A stretch of 64,000 nt of DNA from JACCZH01 sp963729445 (GTDB taxonomy: Bacteria > Chloroflexota > Chloroflexia > Thermomicrobiales > CFX8): contig CAVSNU010000003.1 in the NCBI GenBank assembly GCA_963729445.1, positions 1,054,001-1,118,000 on the forward strand, written 5' to 3'. Shown here in pieces: positions 18,525 through 26,890 of the stretch (positions within the stretch are counted from its first letter, which is position 1; each line of letters starts with the position of its first letter). The translations under genes and the position numbers were made by a program. The notes under the pieces are model-generated. The model was not told the origin of the DNA. It ran no database searches and worked only from the letters and a program-made list of their open reading frames with translations.

Positions 18525-18553
18525 TTGACCGCCGCACGTATTGCTGTTATGGT
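18525..18553 (+). promoter_or_regulatory. Promoter of the SAM riboswitch/metY unit
   Basis: TTGACC (18525-18530), 17-base spacer, TATGGT (18548-18553). Initiation near 18560 would begin about 20 bases before the P1 stem of the SAM riboswitch. Confidence 0.6.
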
Positions 18554-18578
18554 TTCGGCAACAAGTGAATAGACCCTG

Positions 18579-18712
18579 CGCTCATCTAGAGTGGTGGAGG
18601 GAAACGGCCCTTAGAAGCCCGGCAACCGGCGCGATGCGCTTGGTGCCAATTCCGGCGGGATAATCCCGCAAGATGAGCGTGGTGATGATCCACCACGGCC
18701 CCGGTCGTGGTG
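18579..18712 (+). promoter_or_regulatory. SAM-I (S-box) riboswitch with terminator
   Basis: P1 is a perfect 9-bp stem (CGCTCATCT at 18579-18587 with AGATGAGCG at 18671-18679). Inside are the canonical S-box core sequences GGTGGAGGGAAACGGCCC, GAAGCCCGGCAACC and GGTGCCAATTCC. Downstream, CACCACG (18691-18697) can pair with CGTGGTG (18706-18712) as a terminator followed by TCTGTTT, or with GTGGTG (18679-18684) as an alternative hairpin sharing the P1 3' edge. The two pairings exclude each other, the classical switch design: SAM stabilises P1 and the terminator, shutting off methionine synthesis. Confidence 0.93.
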
Positions 18713-19172
18713 TCTGTTTATCATCGGAACTACCTCTGCAGCGCAGGGCAGAAACGGCACAGACGAGGCTATCTTCAACCGGCGACGCCGATCCGTTGAA
18801 GAAACTCGCTAAGCCGCGTTCAACCGCGCCGCGCTGCACCCGGTGATGACTGTATCCGCCAGCTCCCTGCTGGTTGTCCTCAATCATTTCCCTGGTCCTC
18901 GACGCGCAGGAAGTATCGCCGTCGCCGCCCCGTTAAGGCGGAAACTCGTCGTGTTTTTGGCGGTACACGACCGCGTGATGCGGGTGTCACGAAACACCTG
19001 CGTCCAGCGATCGTGCCAGCGAAAGCCACACATTCGGATGTTTGCGCAGATACCTGACGATGAGGGAGTCGTTCATTGCACGAGCAATCCGCAGGAGGCC
19101 GTGAGCCACCGGGCTCAGGCAACCTCAACCAGTAGAGAACACTGACGGTAATTGCGAAAAAGAGGGACAGAC
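18713..19172. other. Long leader between S-box terminator and metY
   Basis: About 460 bases without a recognisable gene. It contains GC-rich segments such as GTGAGCCACCGGGCTCAGG (19101-19119) but no second riboswitch that I can name. It belongs to the read-through transcript of metY. Confidence 0.4.
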
Positions 19173-20483
19173 ATGACGGAATCAACCAACGGACGAGAGC
19201 AGGGTTCAGCACGAGCGTGGGGTTTCGCGACGCAGCAGGTCCACGCAGGCCAGCAGCCCGACCCGACGACCAACTCCCGGGCCGTGCCGATCTATCAGAC
19301 ATCCTCGTTCGTCTTCAACGACGCCGATCACGCGGCACGCCTCTTCGGGTTGGAAGAATTCGGCAACATTTACTCGCGGATCATGAACCCGACCAACGAT
19401 GTCTTCGAGCAGCGTGTCGCGGCGCTTGAGGGTGGCGTTGGCGCGCTGGCGACCGGCTCCGGGCAAGCCGCTGAGTCGATCGCGATCTTCACCTTCCTCG
19501 AAGCTGGTGACGAGATCGTCTCGGCGGCCAGCCTCTACGGCGGCACCTACAACCTCTTCGCCGTCACGCTGCCCAAGCACGGCATCACCACCCACTTCGT
19601 CGACCCATCGAACATCGAGAACTTCCGGGCCGCAATCACACCGCGCACGCGCGCGCTCTACGTCGAAACCATCGGCAACCCGCGGCTCGACGTGGTCCTC
19701 ATTCGCGACGTCGCCGACATCGCCCACGAGGCGGGCCTGCCGCTGATTGTCGACAACACCTTCGCTACGCCGTACCTGTGCCGGCCCATCGAGCATGGCG
19801 CCGACATCGTCGTCCACTCCGCGACCAAGTGGATCGGCGGCCACGGCACCTCGATCGGCGGCGTCATCGTTGACGCCGGGACATTCGACTGGACGAACGG
19901 CACCTTCCCGAAGATGGAGGAGTATGTCGAGCGCTTTGGAAATCTGGCCTGGATCCTGCGTGCCCGGGTTGAGCCGTACCGCGATCTCGGCCCCGCGCTG
20001 AGCCCGTTCAACTCGTTCCTGTTCCTGCAAGGTCTCGAAACGCTGTCGCTGCGGATGGAGCGGCACTGCGAGAACGCGCTTGCGGTCGCGCAATGGCTGG
20101 AGGCTGACTCTCGCGTTGACTGGGTGAACTACCCGGGTCTCGCCAGCCACCCGTATCACGCTCAGGCTGAGGCCCAGCTGGATCACGGTTTCGGCGGCAT
20201 GCTGAACTTTGGCGTCCGTGGCGGTCGCGACGCCGGACGCAGACTCATCAACAGCGTGCGCCTCTTCTCGCTGCTCGCGAACGTCGGCGACGCCAAGTCG
20301 CTGATCATCCACCCTGCGTCAACGACGCACGAGCAGCTGACCGACGAACAGCAGGTAGCGGCTGGAGTTACACCAGACCTCATCCGGTTGTCGATCGGTA
20401 TTGAGGACCTCGAGGACATCATCCACGACCTCGATCAGGCCATCGAAAAGGCTGTTGGCCGCTTGACGGTCGCCACGGCCTAA
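19173..20483 (+). CDS. metY: O-acetylhomoserine sulfhydrylase
   Basis: A 436-residue PLP enzyme of the Cys/Met metabolism family that makes homocysteine from O-acetylhomoserine and sulfide, the committed sulfur step of methionine synthesis. The N-terminus FATQQVHAGQQPDPTTNSRA and PIYQTSSFVF are typical of MetY, as is YSRIMNPTNDVFEQRVAALEGG. The PLP lysine lies in VVHSATKWIGGHGT and the C-terminal SLIIHPASTTH is conserved. The length fits MetY (about 430) rather than cystathionine synthases (about 390). GAGGGACAG precedes the ATG at 19173. The upstream SAM riboswitch confirms control by SAM. Confidence 0.95.
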   Translation: MTESTNGREQGSARAWGFATQQVHAGQQPDPTTNSRAVPIYQTSSFVFNDADHAARLFGLEEFGNIYSRIMNPTNDVFEQRVAALEGGVGALATGSGQAAESIAIFTFLEAGDEIVSAASLYGGTYNLFAVTLPKHGITTHFVDPSNIENFRAAITPRTRALYVETIGNPRLDVVLIRDVADIAHEAGLPLIVDNTFATPYLCRPIEHGADIVVHSATKWIGGHGTSIGGVIVDAGTFDWTNGTFPKMEEYVERFGNLAWILRARVEPYRDLGPALSPFNSFLFLQGLETLSLRMERHCENALAVAQWLEADSRVDWVNYPGLASHPYHAQAEAQLDHGFGGMLNFGVRGGRDAGRRLINSVRLFSLLANVGDAKSLIIHPASTTHEQLTDEQQVAAGVTPDLIRLSIGIEDLEDIIHDLDQAIEKAVGRLTVATA

Positions 20484-20499
20484 GAGCGGTTGCCGGCAA

Positions 20500-20720
20500 C
20501 ATCGGCCTTCGTAGCGGCGCAGCCCATTGCGCCGCTACTTGCCTTCCTGGCATGGCACCGGAGGGGCGCAATCGTGAAGATGTCCAAGTTCATCCGCTCA
20601 AGTGGAAGTTCGTACGGGCGCAATGCATTGCGCCCTGTCTGACCGCCCGGGTGTTGGAGAGGGCGCAATGAATTGCGCCCGTACGCATTCTTGTCAATAG
20701 CGGATCAATCAGGACAAGCC
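20500..20720. repeat. Intergenic GCGCAAT hairpin repeat, copy 1
   Basis: A mosaic of short hairpins built on the palindrome GGGCGCAATGAATTGCGCCC and variants (GTAGCGGCGC...GCGCCGCTAC, GTACGGGCGCAATGCATTGCGCCC). It ends with the shared boundary GCGGATCAATCAGGACAA. The same family occurs near 42,941-43,115 and 49,020-49,190. It lies in the convergent gap between metY and the CMD gene. Confidence 0.8.
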
Positions 20721-20741
20721 GACATCTGCGTCATGGCGAGG

Positions 20742-21176
20742 TCAAGCGCCTGCCCCTTGTCGGCCACCGCGCAGGAACTCCTTGACGTTCTCGTTGACGT
20801 CGTCACCCATGTTGAGGCCGTTGATGACGACCGAGATGCCGGCGAAGTACTGCAAGACGCCCAGCGCCTCTAGAACCTCGGCGTCGCTGTAGCCCAGCTT
20901 CTTGAGCCTGGCAGTGTGAATCTGGATGCCGAACTGGTTGTTCAACAGTGTCACGGTCGCCCAGGCGAGGAACTCCTTGAGGTTAGGGTCCAGCGTGCCC
21001 TCGTCCATTACCCGGTGGCGATGCTCCACAGCCGCCTCAAGCACGGTCGGGTTGTGTCCGAGCACCCTGTAGACGTTCGGTACCTGGCCGTTGCCAAAGC
21101 CGGCCTTGATATCCTCGTACGCCGCTTGCGTCCGCTCGTCGGCGTCGGACTCCTCGCGGTAGGGTAGCGTCGGCAT
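20742..21176 (-). CDS. Carboxymuconolactone decarboxylase/AhpD-like protein without the Cys pair
   Basis: A 144-residue all-helical protein of the CMD/AhpD fold. In AhpD-like peroxidase partners the central helix carries CxxC followed by His; here the equivalent segment (LLNNQFGIQIHTARLKKLGY) keeps the His-Thr and downstream residues but has no cysteine, so disulfide chemistry is unlikely. The family-like C-terminal half is SDAEVLEALGVLQYFAGISVVINGLN. AAGGATAGTTC precedes the ATG at 21176. It lies 27 bases after the GNAT gene and is probably the last gene of the argH operon. Confidence 0.75.
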   Translation of the reverse strand: MPTLPYREESDADERTQAAYEDIKAGFGNGQVPNVYRVLGHNPTVLEAAVEHRHRVMDEGTLDPNLKEFLAWATVTLLNNQFGIQIHTARLKKLGYSDAEVLEALGVLQYFAGISVVINGLNMGDDVNENVKEFLRGGRQGAGA

Positions 21177-21203
21177 GAACTATCCTTCTCTCAGTTACGG
21201 ACC

Positions 21204-21716
21204 CTAAATTCCCGACCGGCTGCTCCTGAAGAACCGTTTCGCATCCTCGCTGCCACCGCTCGTCAGTCCGAGCAACATCACCTGGTGCGGGATGCCGGCC
21301 ATTCTGAACTCGCTACCGAGCGTCTCAAAACCGAGCCGGCGATAGAAGTCCAGGGCGTGCGACTGGGCATTCAGCACCACGTAGTCAGCTTCTGCGTCGC
21401 GTGCCCGCTCCAGAATCGCAAGCATCACCGCCTTGCCAACACCGTAGCCGCGATACGGTTCGCGCACCGCGACCCAGGCAACTTGCGCCTCAGGCATGAG
21501 AACGGTCAACCTGCCGGTACCGACCGGCTTGTCGTCGATATACGCCAGGAAATGAATGCTGCGGCGATCGTCCGGATCAAACCGGGCATCGTTGGTGAGC
21601 GCCTGCTCGTGGACGAAGATCTCGTCCCGGATCTGGTAGACCTCTTCCATCTCGTCGCGCGTTGCAATCTCGCGAACGACGATTTTTAGCGATTGCTGTC
21701 TACCTCCCGCGGACAT
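21204..21716 (-). CDS. GNAT-family N-acetyltransferase
   Basis: About 170 residues with the acetyl-CoA binding core: a first strand and helix (EMEEVYQIRDEIFVHEQAL), VGTGRLTVL, then AWVAVREPYRGYGVGKAVML containing the R/Q-x-x-G-x-G/A pyrophosphate loop, and the C-terminal HALDFYRRLGFETLGSEF. The FVHEQ segment and length resemble ElaA/PhnO-like acetyltransferases; the acceptor is unknown. It begins 11 bases before the argH stop is passed, so it overlaps argH and is likely coupled to it. The first ATG is at 21716; an internal ribosome-like GGGAGG leaves a slightly shorter product possible. Confidence 0.8.
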   Translation of the reverse strand: MSAGGRQQSLKIVVREIATRDEMEEVYQIRDEIFVHEQALTNDARFDPDDRRSIHFLAYIDDKPVGTGRLTVLMPEAQVAWVAVREPYRGYGVGKAVMLAILERARDAEADYVVLNAQSHALDFYRRLGFETLGSEFRMAGIPHQVMLLGLTSGGSEDAKRFFRSSRSGI

Positions 21717-21726
21717 ACTCACACTG

Positions 21727-23193
21727 CTACCCAACCCGCGCCGGAGCGATCAATTCATCCAGTGATGCCAGGGAAGCTTGCCAGACCTCAACCTGCTCCC
21801 GCGCCGCGGAAATCTGGCCGCGCGAGTGCGAGTACGCGCTCTTCACCTGTCCAGGGGCTGTGCCTCCCGGCACGTCGCGTGCCGCGACCGATGCCTCAAG
21901 CGTCACCACCGGCGGGCTGTCCTCAAACACGTCGGAAACAACTGCCCACTCGTCAGGTGTTAGCGACTCAATCGTCTTGCCCTCTGCAATGCATGTCGCC
22001 ACGAGGTGTCCCACGATCTCGTGCGCCTCGCGGAACGGCAACCCGCGCCGGGTGAGCTCGTCTGCCACATCGGTCGCCAGCGAGAAGCCCCCGATGGCCG
22101 CCTCGGCCATCCGGGCAGAGTTCACCGTCAGCGTCTCAAGCATCGGCGGCAGAATCCGCAGCAGCGCCAACACGGTGTCAACCGCATCGAACAGCCCCTC
22201 TTTATCCTCCTGGAGATCCTTGTTGTAGGTCAGCGGCAGGCCCTTGACGACGGTCAACAGGCCAATGAGGGCGCCAAAGACGCGCCCCGATTTGCCGCGC
22301 ATCAACTCGGCGATATCGGCGTTCTTCTTCTGCGGCATGATGCTGGAACCGGTCGAGAAGGCGTCCGCAAACTCGATGAACCCGAACTCCGACGTTGACC
22401 AGAGGATCATCTCCTCCGCCAGCCGCGACAGGTGAGTCGACACCAGACTGAGGTTGAACAACAGCTCGGCGATATGGTCGCGGTCGGCAACGGTATCGAG
22501 CGAGTTCTCGCTGATCGCCGCAAAGCCCAGCATCTCCGCCACCAGCGCCCGGTCGATCGGGTACGTGACGCCCGCCAGCGCTCCCGCGCCGAGCGGCATG
22601 ACGTTCACGCGCTCGTAGGTGCCCGCGAACCGGTCTGCGTCGCGCAGCAGCATCGTCGCGTAGGCGTGCATGTGGTGGGCGAAGAGCACCGGCTGAGCGC
22701 GCTGGAGATGGGTGTAGCCCGGCATGATCGTGCCCGGCTCCCGCTCGCCAAGATCCAGCAGGGCGCTCGCCGCATCCAGCAGCGACCCGGAGAGCTCGGC
22801 AATCGCCTCGCGCGCCCAGAGCCGCAGGTCGAGTGCAGACTGATCGTTGCGACTGCGCGCGGTGTGCAGGCGTCCGGCAGCCGGACCGACGATCTCCCGC
22901 AAGCGGCGCTCGACCGCCATGTGGATGTCCTCGTCGGACAGGCGATACTCAAACTCCCCGGCGTTGATCTCATCCAGAACCTGGCGCAAACCGCCGGCAA
23001 TGGTGTCGGCGTCGGCCTGGCTGATGATCCCCTGCTTACCCAGCATCAGCGCGTGGGCAACAGAGCCGGTAATGTCCTGTCTGGCCAGCTTGCGGTCGAA
23101 CGGCAGCGACGCGTTGAGCGCATCTACCAGCTCATGCGTCTGGCCGGAAAATCTTCCGCCCCAAAGTTTCACCTGTCCATTCGTGCCGGCCAA
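21727..23193 (-). CDS. argH: Argininosuccinate lyase
   Basis: A 488-residue fumarase/aspartase-superfamily enzyme that splits argininosuccinate into arginine and fumarate. The N-terminus KLWGGRFSGQTHELVDALNAS is typical. Three conserved regions follow: HTARSRNDQSALDLRL, GYTHLQRAQPVLFAHHM with its catalytic His, and the signature GSSIMPQKKNADIAELMRGK with the catalytic serine loop. The start is a TTG at 23193, supported by GGAG five bases upstream and by family length. It leads an apparent operon argH-GNAT-CMD. Confidence 0.96.
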   Translation of the reverse strand: MAGTNGQVKLWGGRFSGQTHELVDALNASLPFDRKLARQDITGSVAHALMLGKQGIISQADADTIAGGLRQVLDEINAGEFEYRLSDEDIHMAVERRLREIVGPAAGRLHTARSRNDQSALDLRLWAREAIAELSGSLLDAASALLDLGEREPGTIMPGYTHLQRAQPVLFAHHMHAYATMLLRDADRFAGTYERVNVMPLGAGALAGVTYPIDRALVAEMLGFAAISENSLDTVADRDHIAELLFNLSLVSTHLSRLAEEMILWSTSEFGFIEFADAFSTGSSIMPQKKNADIAELMRGKSGRVFGALIGLLTVVKGLPLTYNKDLQEDKEGLFDAVDTVLALLRILPPMLETLTVNSARMAEAAIGGFSLATDVADELTRRGLPFREAHEIVGHLVATCIAEGKTIESLTPDEWAVVSDVFEDSPPVVTLEASVAARDVPGGTAPGQVKSAYSHSRGQISAAREQVEVWQASLASLDELIAPARVG

Positions 23194-23247
23194 GGGTACT
23201 CCATCTCCGTTTATGTCTACCCGTAAACAACGCCCCTGAATCCATCA

Positions 23248-23317
23248 TCCCGGGAACCGAAGAGGGGCCGCATCGCTCTATTCCACATTAAGAGTAACGG
23301 ATTCTTCGTTCCCGGGA
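23248..23317. repeat. Hairpin built on CATTCCCGGGAACGAAGAAT
   Basis: Arms CCCGGGAACCGAAGAG (from about 23249) and ATTCTTCGTTCCCGGG (to 23316) are complementary except for one bulged base. The hairpin lies between the DUF1385 and argH genes, so it may act as a terminator or 3' stabiliser as well as being a mobile intergenic repeat. Confidence 0.6.
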
Positions 23318-23349
23318 ATGACTGGGTTGGCGGGTAAGTACGTAGCGTC

Positions 23350-24354
23350 TTAATCGTCGCCGGCCGCTGGTTGCACCACCAGGTCCGGAGCAAAGAGGGG
23401 CTGGCCAAGCTGGTCAACCGCGACAACGCCGTCGGCAAGGTGCGCTTGATCCATCGCAGCGTCGCGTACGGCAACACGCTTGAAGGCGGCGATCGCGACC
23501 TCCAGCATGGCGTCATCCGGGTCGCGAGTAGTTACCTTCTGCAAGATCATTCCCGGCCAGAGAATCACCTTCATGATCGCGTGCTCAGCGTGGGCCGCGC
23601 CAAAACGAATGACCTCGTAGCCAATCGCAGCAATGACAGGGACCAGGAAGATCCGCGACGCTATGCGCCATACCATCGGCGGCCGGCCGAGCAGGGCGAA
23701 GACGAACACTGAGATGACAACCACGAGCAGCAGAAACCCGGTGCCGCAGCGGACGTGGGCGATGGCTTGCTTGCGGACGTTTTCGACGGTGACCGGCAAA
23801 CCGGCTTCCCAGGCGTTGATCGTCTTATGTTCAGCCCCGTGGTAGCCGAACACCCTCCGGATGTCGTCCATCCGGGCAATGAGCGACATGTAACCAAGCA
23901 ACACCGCTAGCCGGATCCCACCCTCGATCAGATTACTGACCAGGTCCGATGCGATCCAGCGGTCCAGAAAACCGATAGCCGCCAGCGGCAACACGAAGAA
24001 CAGGGCGACGGAGAAGAGCAGTGACAGGCCCACTGTCAGCCACAGAAACGGGCCGGTGAGCAGCGCGGGCTCTTCCTTCTCACCCTTGTCATTAACTTCT
24101 TCCTCGGCCAGACTGACGTTGGCCGAGAAGATGAGCGAGCGCATACCCAACAGCAGCGTGTCCCAGAGAACAACGGCGCCGCGGACAAACGGCCAGCCCT
24201 TCACGCGTCTGAGAACTGGGCCGGGCTTGAGCTCTTCCTCATAAACGACGATCGAGCCGTCCGGCGCGCGGACGGCCACGGCGATAGTAGAACGGCCACG
24301 CATCATGACGCCTTCCATGACTGCCTGGCCACCGTAGTAATAGGGTTGAGCCAT
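23350..24354 (-). CDS. DUF1385 (YqhQ-like) membrane protein
   Basis: A 334-residue inner-membrane protein of the DUF1385 family. It starts with the family hallmark YYYGGQAVMEGVMMRGRSTIAVAVR, then two hydrophobic hairpins (about residues 100-130 and 150-170). The conserved FGYHGAEHKTINAWEAG with HVRCGTGFLLLVVVISVFVF and a final membrane region with RFGAAHAEHA complete it. The invariant His residues suggest metal binding, but no activity is established. In many genomes it neighbours rpmE/prfA; here it stands alone. AAGGAG lies upstream of the ATG. The last 35 residues are unlike the family core. Confidence 0.88.
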   Translation of the reverse strand: MAQPYYYGGQAVMEGVMMRGRSTIAVAVRAPDGSIVVYEEELKPGPVLRRVKGWPFVRGAVVLWDTLLLGMRSLIFSANVSLAEEEVNDKGEKEEPALLTGPFLWLTVGLSLLFSVALFFVLPLAAIGFLDRWIASDLVSNLIEGGIRLAVLLGYMSLIARMDDIRRVFGYHGAEHKTINAWEAGLPVTVENVRKQAIAHVRCGTGFLLLVVVISVFVFALLGRPPMVWRIASRIFLVPVIAAIGYEVIRFGAAHAEHAIMKVILWPGMILQKVTTRDPDDAMLEVAIAAFKRVAVRDAAMDQAHLADGVVAVDQLGQPLFAPDLVVQPAAGDD

Positions 24355-24672
24355 CCGCGTTAAACTCCTTATATCTGGACGGGAATAGGCACGTCTGTCT
24401 GAGCTGTCGGAAAACTCGCATCGATTCTAACATTAGACAAAAACAAATCAGACAATGCACTAGTTTAAAGGCACGAGGTGAGAAGGAGGAAGCGTCGCCG
24501 CCAGCCGATCGGGAAGCCAGAGTTGCGTCGGATACCAGGGTAGAGACGGCGGCTCTGTCTGTCCCACCACTACCAGATATTGGCGTGTAAATGCTATCCT
24601 CACAACGATTGGAATCGTGCTGGTATATACGTAGGTATGACCAGACAGCATTCGAGTGAAAGAGGCGTCAAC
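24355..24672. other. Divergent gap between DUF1385 and gcvPB
   Basis: About 320 bases between divergent genes, expected to hold both promoters. I looked for a glycine riboswitch before gcvPB and did not find its core sequences. A minus-strand 88-codon frame (24460-24726) overlaps gcvPB and is probably spurious. Confidence 0.4.
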
Positions 24673-26169
24673 ATGGCGGTCGAGCCGCTGATTTATGATC
24701 TTGGAAAGCAGTGGACGCACCGGCACCAGCGTGCCGCCGGTCGATGTCCCGAACCACCAACGTTCCCGCTGAACTCGTCAGGGACGAGCTTGGCCTCCCA
24801 GAGGTCAGCGAGATCGACGTCATCCGCCATTACACCCGGCTCTCGCCAGAAGAACCACGCCATCGACATCAACTTCTACCCGCTCGGCTCGTGCACGATG
24901 AAGTACAACCCGAAGATCAACGAGGTCGGTCGCCCGGCTGCCCGGCTTCGCCGCACATCCACCCGCTCCAGGATCCGAGCACCGTCCAGGGCGCGCTGGA
25001 GCTGATGTACGAGCTGCAGGAGATGCTGGCCGAGATCTCCGGCTTCGACGCGGTCGACCCTGCAGCCGGCCGCCGGCGCGCACGGCGAGCTCACCGGCGT
25101 GCCTGATCGTCCGCGCCTACCACGAGGCGCGCGGCGACACCGCACGCGACACCAAGATCCTGGTCCCGGACTCCGCCCACGGCACCAACCCGGCCACGGC
25201 GGCGATGGCCGGCTTCAAGGTCGTCACGGTCCCGTCCGACGCTCGCGGCAACGTCGATCTCGAGACGCTCGCGCGAGCTGGTCGGCCCGGACACCGCCGC
25301 GACTGATGATCACCAACCCGAACACGCTCGGCCTGTGGGACGAGCACATCCAGGAGATCGTGCAGATCGTCCACGAGGCTGGCGGCCTGGTCTACAACGA
25401 CGGCGCCAACTTCAACGCCATCCTCGGCATCGCCCGCCCCGGCGACCTCGGCATCGACATCATGCACTTCAACCTGCACAAGACCTTCTCGACGCCGCAC
25501 GGCGGCGGCGGTCCGGGCTCCGGCCCGGTCGGTGTCCGCGCCGACCTGGCGCAGTTCCTGCCCGGCGCCGATGCGTCGCGCAAGATCGACGGCGAAGACG
25601 GCGATACGAGCTGGCTTCAGCCTGACCGGAGCATCGGTCGGCAAGCTCCACTCGCTTCCACGGCAACTTCGGCATGCACGTCCGCGCCTACACCTACATC
25701 CGCATGCACGGCGCCGACGGGCTGCGCCAGGTCAGCGAGGACGCGGTGCTGGACGCCAACTACCTGCTCGCCAAGCTGCAGCGACCGCTACGACGCTCGC
25801 CTACGACCGCACCTGCATGCACGAGTTCGTGCTCTCCGGCAGCCGGCAGAAGGCGCAGCGGCGTGCGCACGCTCGACATCGCCAAGCGGCTGCTCGACTT
25901 CGGCGTCCACCCGCCGACGACCTACTTCCCGCTGATCGTGCCGGAAGCGCTGATGATCGAGCCGACCGAGACCGAGATCGAAGGAGACGCTCGACTACTT
26001 CATCGGCGCCATGCTCCAGATCGCCGAGGAAGCGGAGAACGATCCGGAGTTCGTCAAAGCGGCTCCGCACACAACCGAGTACAAGCGCCTCGACGAGGTC
26101 GGCGCCAACCGCAACCTCAACCTGCGCTGGAAGCCCGAGCACGCCAAGGAAGCCGTCGCGGCGGACTAG
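24673..26169 (+). CDS. gcvPB: Glycine dehydrogenase subunit 2 (P protein), multiply frameshifted as read
   Basis: Stitching the three plus frames gives an almost complete GcvPB, the PLP subunit of the glycine cleavage system P protein. Recognisable pieces are AVEPLIYDLGKQ, VPAELVRDELGLPEVSEIDV, NFYPLGSCTMKYNPKINE, ILVPDSAHGTNPATAAMAGF, NDGANFNAILGIARPGD, and the PLP-lysine region HFNLHKTFSTPHGGGGPGSG. It ends EHAKEAVAAD then TAG at 26167. I count about 15 places where removing one base restores the frame (near 24712, 24752, 24846, 24928, 24953, 25056, 25102, 25274, 25302, then several between 25642 and 25985). Conserved residues are otherwise intact, which suggests sequence error. The partner gcvPA is not adjacent. 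Confidence 0.8.
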
Positions 26170-26287
26170 CGGCTCGCCTCACAACCGACACACGCACAGA
26201 GCGGGTACCGTCTTATGGCGGTACCCGCTCTCGTTGGGGAAGGTCTCACTGCTCGTGGACACCGTCGAGTGAACGGCGCTCACCAGT

Positions 26288-26424
26288 CATCCTGAGCTTG
26301 TTCGTCATCCTGCGCCTATGAGTCATCCTGACGCAAGGAAGGATCTCTGCGTCAAACGCCTCGGCAATCAAGCAAGAGATCCTTCCTTGCGTCAGGATGA
26401 CGATCAAGCTCAGTACTGGACCAC
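26288..26424. repeat. Intergenic CATCCTGAC hairpin repeat, copy 1
   Basis: A perfect 27-bp inverted repeat (26322-26348 with 26375-26401) around a 26-base loop; the arms contain CATCCTGACGCAAGGAAGGA. Partial CATCCTGAG/CATCCTGCG units flank it at 26288 onwards. It is followed by a CAGTACTGGACCACAGGG unit that recurs in reverse at about 60,760 and 62,190. Related copies are at 38,267, 43,190 and 62,010. Confidence 0.85.
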
Positions 26425-26450
26425 AGGGCAGCTCCGGGGTTCCTATTTGG

Positions 26451-26524
26451 CCGTAGGGGAGGAGCTCGTCTCCTCCCGTCGAGCGGACCGGGGTTTCGGG
26501 AGGAGACGAGCTCCTCCCCTACGG
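26451..26524. repeat. Perfect 28-bp inverted repeat (GGAGGAGCTCGTCTCC)
   Basis: Arms 26451-26478 and 26497-26524 are exact reverse complements with an 18-base loop and core GGGGAGGAGCTCGTCTCCTC. Each arm itself contains a smaller palindrome (GGAGGAGCTCGTCTCC). It sits inside the copy of a composite repeat whose other copy near 60.7 kb lacks it. Confidence 0.85.
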
Positions 26525-26627
26525 GAGTGTCACCATCATCGTGGTCGAGTACTCAGGATGACTATCGAGTGCAGGATGACTAATGAGCCTCAGGATGACG
26601 ATTAAGCACCGATGACTGGACACGCTT

Positions 26628-26748
26628 CGTACGGGCTACGCGATGCGTCGCCCACGGCGCGCAGCGCCGCCTGCTCGACCTCTGCGGTGGCAATGGCCAA
26701 CAAGTCGGGCCTTGCGGCCCCAGGGCGACGCACCGCGTAGCCCGTACG
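26628..26748. repeat. Inverted repeat of 25 bp (CGTACGGGCTACGCG)
   Basis: Arms 26628-26652 and 26724-26748 match with one mismatch and enclose a 71-base GC-rich loop that can itself fold (GCGCGCAGCGC). A third unrelated hairpin family in the same 700-base gap between gcvPB and the BNR gene; the gap holds no gene. Confidence 0.8.
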
Positions 26749-26890
26749 ACGAAACCTACGATTCCCGCTCCAATCCTCCAGCCAACCCCAACCAGGCCAG
26801 ATACGACGTTTTCCCGATGCACTGCGGGCATTCCTGAGCGATGATTAGAGGGTGATTTCCTGGCACCTCGCATCAAGGAGGACGATAACT

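Noticed and set aside
19206..20312. 368-codon minus-strand frame opposite metY
   Set aside because: It is antisense to a clear PLP enzyme, has no motif, and reflects GC-rich third positions of metY.
24355..24672. Glycine riboswitch before gcvPB
   Set aside because: No aptamer core sequence found in the gap.
24460..24726. 88-codon minus-strand frame upstream of gcvPB
   Set aside because: It overlaps the gcvPB start, lacks a ribosome site and resembles no family.
24673..26169. Idea that the extra bases in gcvPB always sit at codon boundaries (quadruplet decoding)
   Set aside because: Any four bases can be split as codon plus extra base, so apparent boundary placement is uninformative; error or decay is far simpler.
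26288..26748. CRISPR array
   Set aside because: The repeats are palindromic hairpins of different families without regular spacers or cas genes.
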